From: Actinomycetes bacterium | Lineage (GTDB): Bacteria; Actinomycetota; Acidimicrobiia; Acidimicrobiales; Microtrichaceae | Assembly: GCA_023423475.1 (NCBI GenBank) | Contig: JAFAFN010000141.1 | Location: forward strand, 1 to 18,173 | Direction of reading: 5' to 3' | Length of the DNA stretch: 18,173 bases | Part shown: positions 15,857 through 18,173 of the stretch, piece by piece | Position numbering within the stretch: the stretch's first letter is position 1 | Layout of the letters: each line of letters begins with the position of its first letter | Notes under the pieces: model-generated | The model's input: the letters and a program-made list of their open reading frames with translations, nothing else | What the model was told of the DNA's origin: nothing | Databases searched by the model: none | Translations under genes and position numbers: made by a program

Positions 15857-15895
15857 CATCGATGGATGGAGCAGGCCGGAAGGGCCCCACGAGTC

Positions 15896-16666
15896 TCAGC
15901 CGCAGCTGGAGCTGGCCGCCTCGATGCGGGCCTCGAAGTCGGGCGAGATCGTCTCGGCGTTCTCGATCTCGGTCAGGTCCTGCAGCGAGAACTCCTCGGC
16001 GAGGGCCGTCGAGATGCAGTCGATCTGCTCCTGGGGGAGACCGGAGCCGGTCATGCCCGCGGCGAAGAGCTCGGCACGCACCGGGATCGGCACGCAGGTC
16101 TCGAGCGCCTCGATCGTCTGGACCGGCATCGCGTCGTCGGAGTCGACCGCGAGGGACTCGAAGAGCAGATCGCCGGCCTTGCCCTCGACGGCGCCGGCGA
16201 CGCAGGTGATCGTCGCGTCGTCGGGTGTCGAAGTGGCTCCTGCCGAGGAGTAGAACTCGGTGGTGATGTCCGCGGCGATGGTGCTGCCGGGCACGCAGTC
16301 GTTGAACGCCGCCTTGATGACGTCCTGGTCCTCTTCCGGCATGGTGTCGAGATCGTCGTCGGACTCGAAGACCTCGAGCGCACGGTCCTCGCCGAAGCCC
16401 TCGACCATGGCATCGCCGAAGCACAGCGCGTCGCTGACCTCGAGCTGGAGGCCGGTCTCCTCGGCGAGGCGCTCGCCGATCTCACGGGCGACGTCACCGG
16501 AGGGAGCAGCGGTGGTCGTGGTCGTCTCGCGGGTGTCCGAGGTCGACTCGTCCTTGGCGTCGTCGCTGCCGGAGCACGCGGTGAGCAGTCCGCCGGAGAG
16601 AGCGAGCACGCCGACGAGGGCGACGGCGCCCCGACGGCGGGTGTTGTGAAGGGTGTGATCACGCAT
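15896..16666 (-). CDS. Lipoprotein with three Cys-bounded repeats
   Basis: The 256-residue protein has a basic N-terminus, a hydrophobic core and the lipobox LTAC with lipidated Cys31, followed by an acidic/Thr-rich linker to about residue 57. The rest contains three similar helical units, each beginning and ending with Cys: 82-124, 155-191 and 217-255. Each has the pattern C-x3-A-[MVL]-x-E near the start and an acidic middle before the closing Cys, suggesting internal triplication with one disulfide per unit. I do not recognise the family. A GTG at 16672 would add two residues but touches the -10 box; ATG at 16666, 6 bases after TAGGCT, is chosen. Divergent from ilvC. Confidence 0.8.
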   Translation of the reverse strand: MRDHTLHNTRRRGAVALVGVLALSGGLLTACSGSDDAKDESTSDTRETTTTTAAPSGDVAREIGERLAEETGLQLEVSDALCFGDAMVEGFGEDRALEVFESDDDLDTMPEEDQDVIKAAFNDCVPGSTIAADITTEFYSSAGATSTPDDATITCVAGAVEGKAGDLLFESLAVDSDDAMPVQTIEALETCVPIPVRAELFAAGMTGSGLPQEQIDCISTALAEEFSLQDLTEIENAETISPDFEARIEAASSSCG

Positions 16667-16672
16667 CTTCAC

Positions 16673-16678
16673 AGCCTA
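16673..16678 (-). promoter_or_regulatory. -10 box of the three-repeat lipoprotein gene
   Basis: On the minus strand TAGGCT is followed by 6 bases and then ATG. This spacing decides the start in favour of 16666 over the GTG at 16672. No -35 was recognised. Confidence 0.5.
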
Positions 16679-16683
16679 TGGGG

Positions 16684-17749
<1,066 letters not shown>

Positions 17750-17767
17750 GCGACCCGCAGTGCTCTC

Positions 17768-17816
17768 GAAATTGCGTGAGTTGTTGTCGCTCAGCGACAG
17801 GAGCTCACGCAATTTC
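17768..17816. repeat. Nested palindromic element between ilvC and thrB
   Basis: The outer arms GAAATTGCGTGAG (17768-17780) and CTCACGCAATTTC (17804-17816) are perfect 13-bp reverse complements. Inside is a second perfect stem, TGTCGC-TCA-GCGACA (17785-17799), set off by 4-base internal loops. The outer stem is unusually AT-rich for this window. It could be the ilvC terminator, a REP-like dispersed element, or a structured leader for thrB. Only one copy is in the window. Confidence 0.75.
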
Positions 17817-17839
17817 CGCGTCCGGGGGGAGTTCGAGTC

Positions 17840-18173
17840 GTGATCGTGACCGCGCCCGCGTCCTCCGCGAACCTGGGGCCGGGCTTCGACTGCCTCGGAC
17901 TGGCGCTCGACCTGCCCTTCGGTCTGAGCGTCGGTGAGCGTCCCGACGACTGGCTCGCCGTCGAGCCCACGCATCCCGCCGCGCTCGCGTTCGCCGCGGC
18001 GGGCGGCAGCGGCGACGCCGAGCTGTGGTGGCGCAGTCCGATCCCTCCTGGGCGTGGCCTGGGCTTCTCGGGAGCTGCTCGTGTGGCCGGCGCGTTCCTC
18101 GCTGCCAGGGTCGCGGGCGACGACGTCGAGCCCGCTCGCCGAGCGGCCTTCGAGATCGCGACCGGGCTCGAAG
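17840..18173 (+). CDS. thrB: Homoserine kinase, N-terminal part (cut by window edge)
   Basis: The visible 111 residues begin a GHMP-family kinase. VTAPASSANLGPGFDCLGLALDLP matches the N-terminus of homoserine kinase, which phosphorylates homoserine on the way to threonine, the precursor of isoleucine. The ATP-binding loop appears as IPPGRGLGFSGAARVAG (about residues 73-89), a variant of the usual PxGxGLGSSAA. The GTG at 17840 has GGGGGAG 8 bases upstream; a second GTG at 17846 is possible. It follows ilvC by 90 bases with the nested palindrome between, so it may be partly read through from ilvC. Another GHMP kinase cannot be fully excluded without the C-terminal half. Confidence 0.85.
   Translation, partial: MIVTAPASSANLGPGFDCLGLALDLPFGLSVGERPDDWLAVEPTHPAALAFAAAGGSGDAELWWRSPIPPGRGLGFSGAARVAGAFLAARVAGDDVEPARRAAFEIATGLE

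Noticed and set aside
16667..16672. GTG at 16672 as start of the minus-strand lipoprotein
   Set aside because: It begins directly after the last base of TAGGCT, leaving no room for a transcript start before it; ATG at 16666 has the usual 6-base spacing.

Overview
The window is high-GC DNA with dense, short-spaced genes, many GTG starts and ATGA/GTGA/TGATG stop-start overlaps. Together with GatCAB, an Eis-like acetyltransferase and branched-chain amino acid genes followed by thrB, this points to an actinomycete. My impression is a member of class Acidimicrobiia, but that is inference from general style, not from a marker gene.

Layout, left to right. (1) 1-463, minus strand: the N-terminal part of a membrane-anchored DUF4012-like protein that runs off the left edge. 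(2) 546-3720: gatC-gatA-gatB, overlapping and co-oriented, encoding the tRNA-dependent amidotransferase, followed by a small lipoprotein. (3) 4377-7168: an acyl-CoA ligase with a palindrome in its promoter, translationally coupled to an Eis-like GNAT acetyltransferase; then a single-pass membrane protein. (4) 7858-9543: ilvD, converging with a NadD/CoaD-like nucleotidyltransferase on the minus strand. (5) 10136-12534: a two-gene ABC exporter. (6) 12561-13267: a 39-residue membrane protein (minus) divergent from a Nudix hydrolase, with a perfect palindrome between their promoters. (7) 13251-15780: an ilvBN operon with an attenuator: an 11-codon leader peptide with Leu-Leu-Leu-Val codons, then a rho-independent-type terminator, then ilvB and ilvN. 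(8) 15896-16666, minus: a lipoprotein built of three Cys-bounded repeats. (9) 16721-17749: ilvC, then a nested palindromic element, then the start of thrB, cut by the right edge.

The metabolic theme is isoleucine/valine synthesis: ilvB/ilvN, ilvC and ilvD supply three successive steps, and thrB belongs to the threonine branch that feeds isoleucine. These genes are in several transcription units with different control: ilvBN sits behind an attenuator and has a good ribosome binding site, while ilvC and ilvD appear to be leaderless.

The most general pattern is in the start regions. At least eight first-of-operon genes on both strands carry a TAnnnT-like -10 hexamer, or a close variant, 6-8 bases before the start codon, so the mRNA would begin at or next to the start codon. 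This rule fixes several start choices, supports a very small gene that ORF length alone would miss, and places the ilv leader peptide at the 5' end of its own transcript. No RNA genes, CRISPR arrays, insertion sequences or phage genes were seen.
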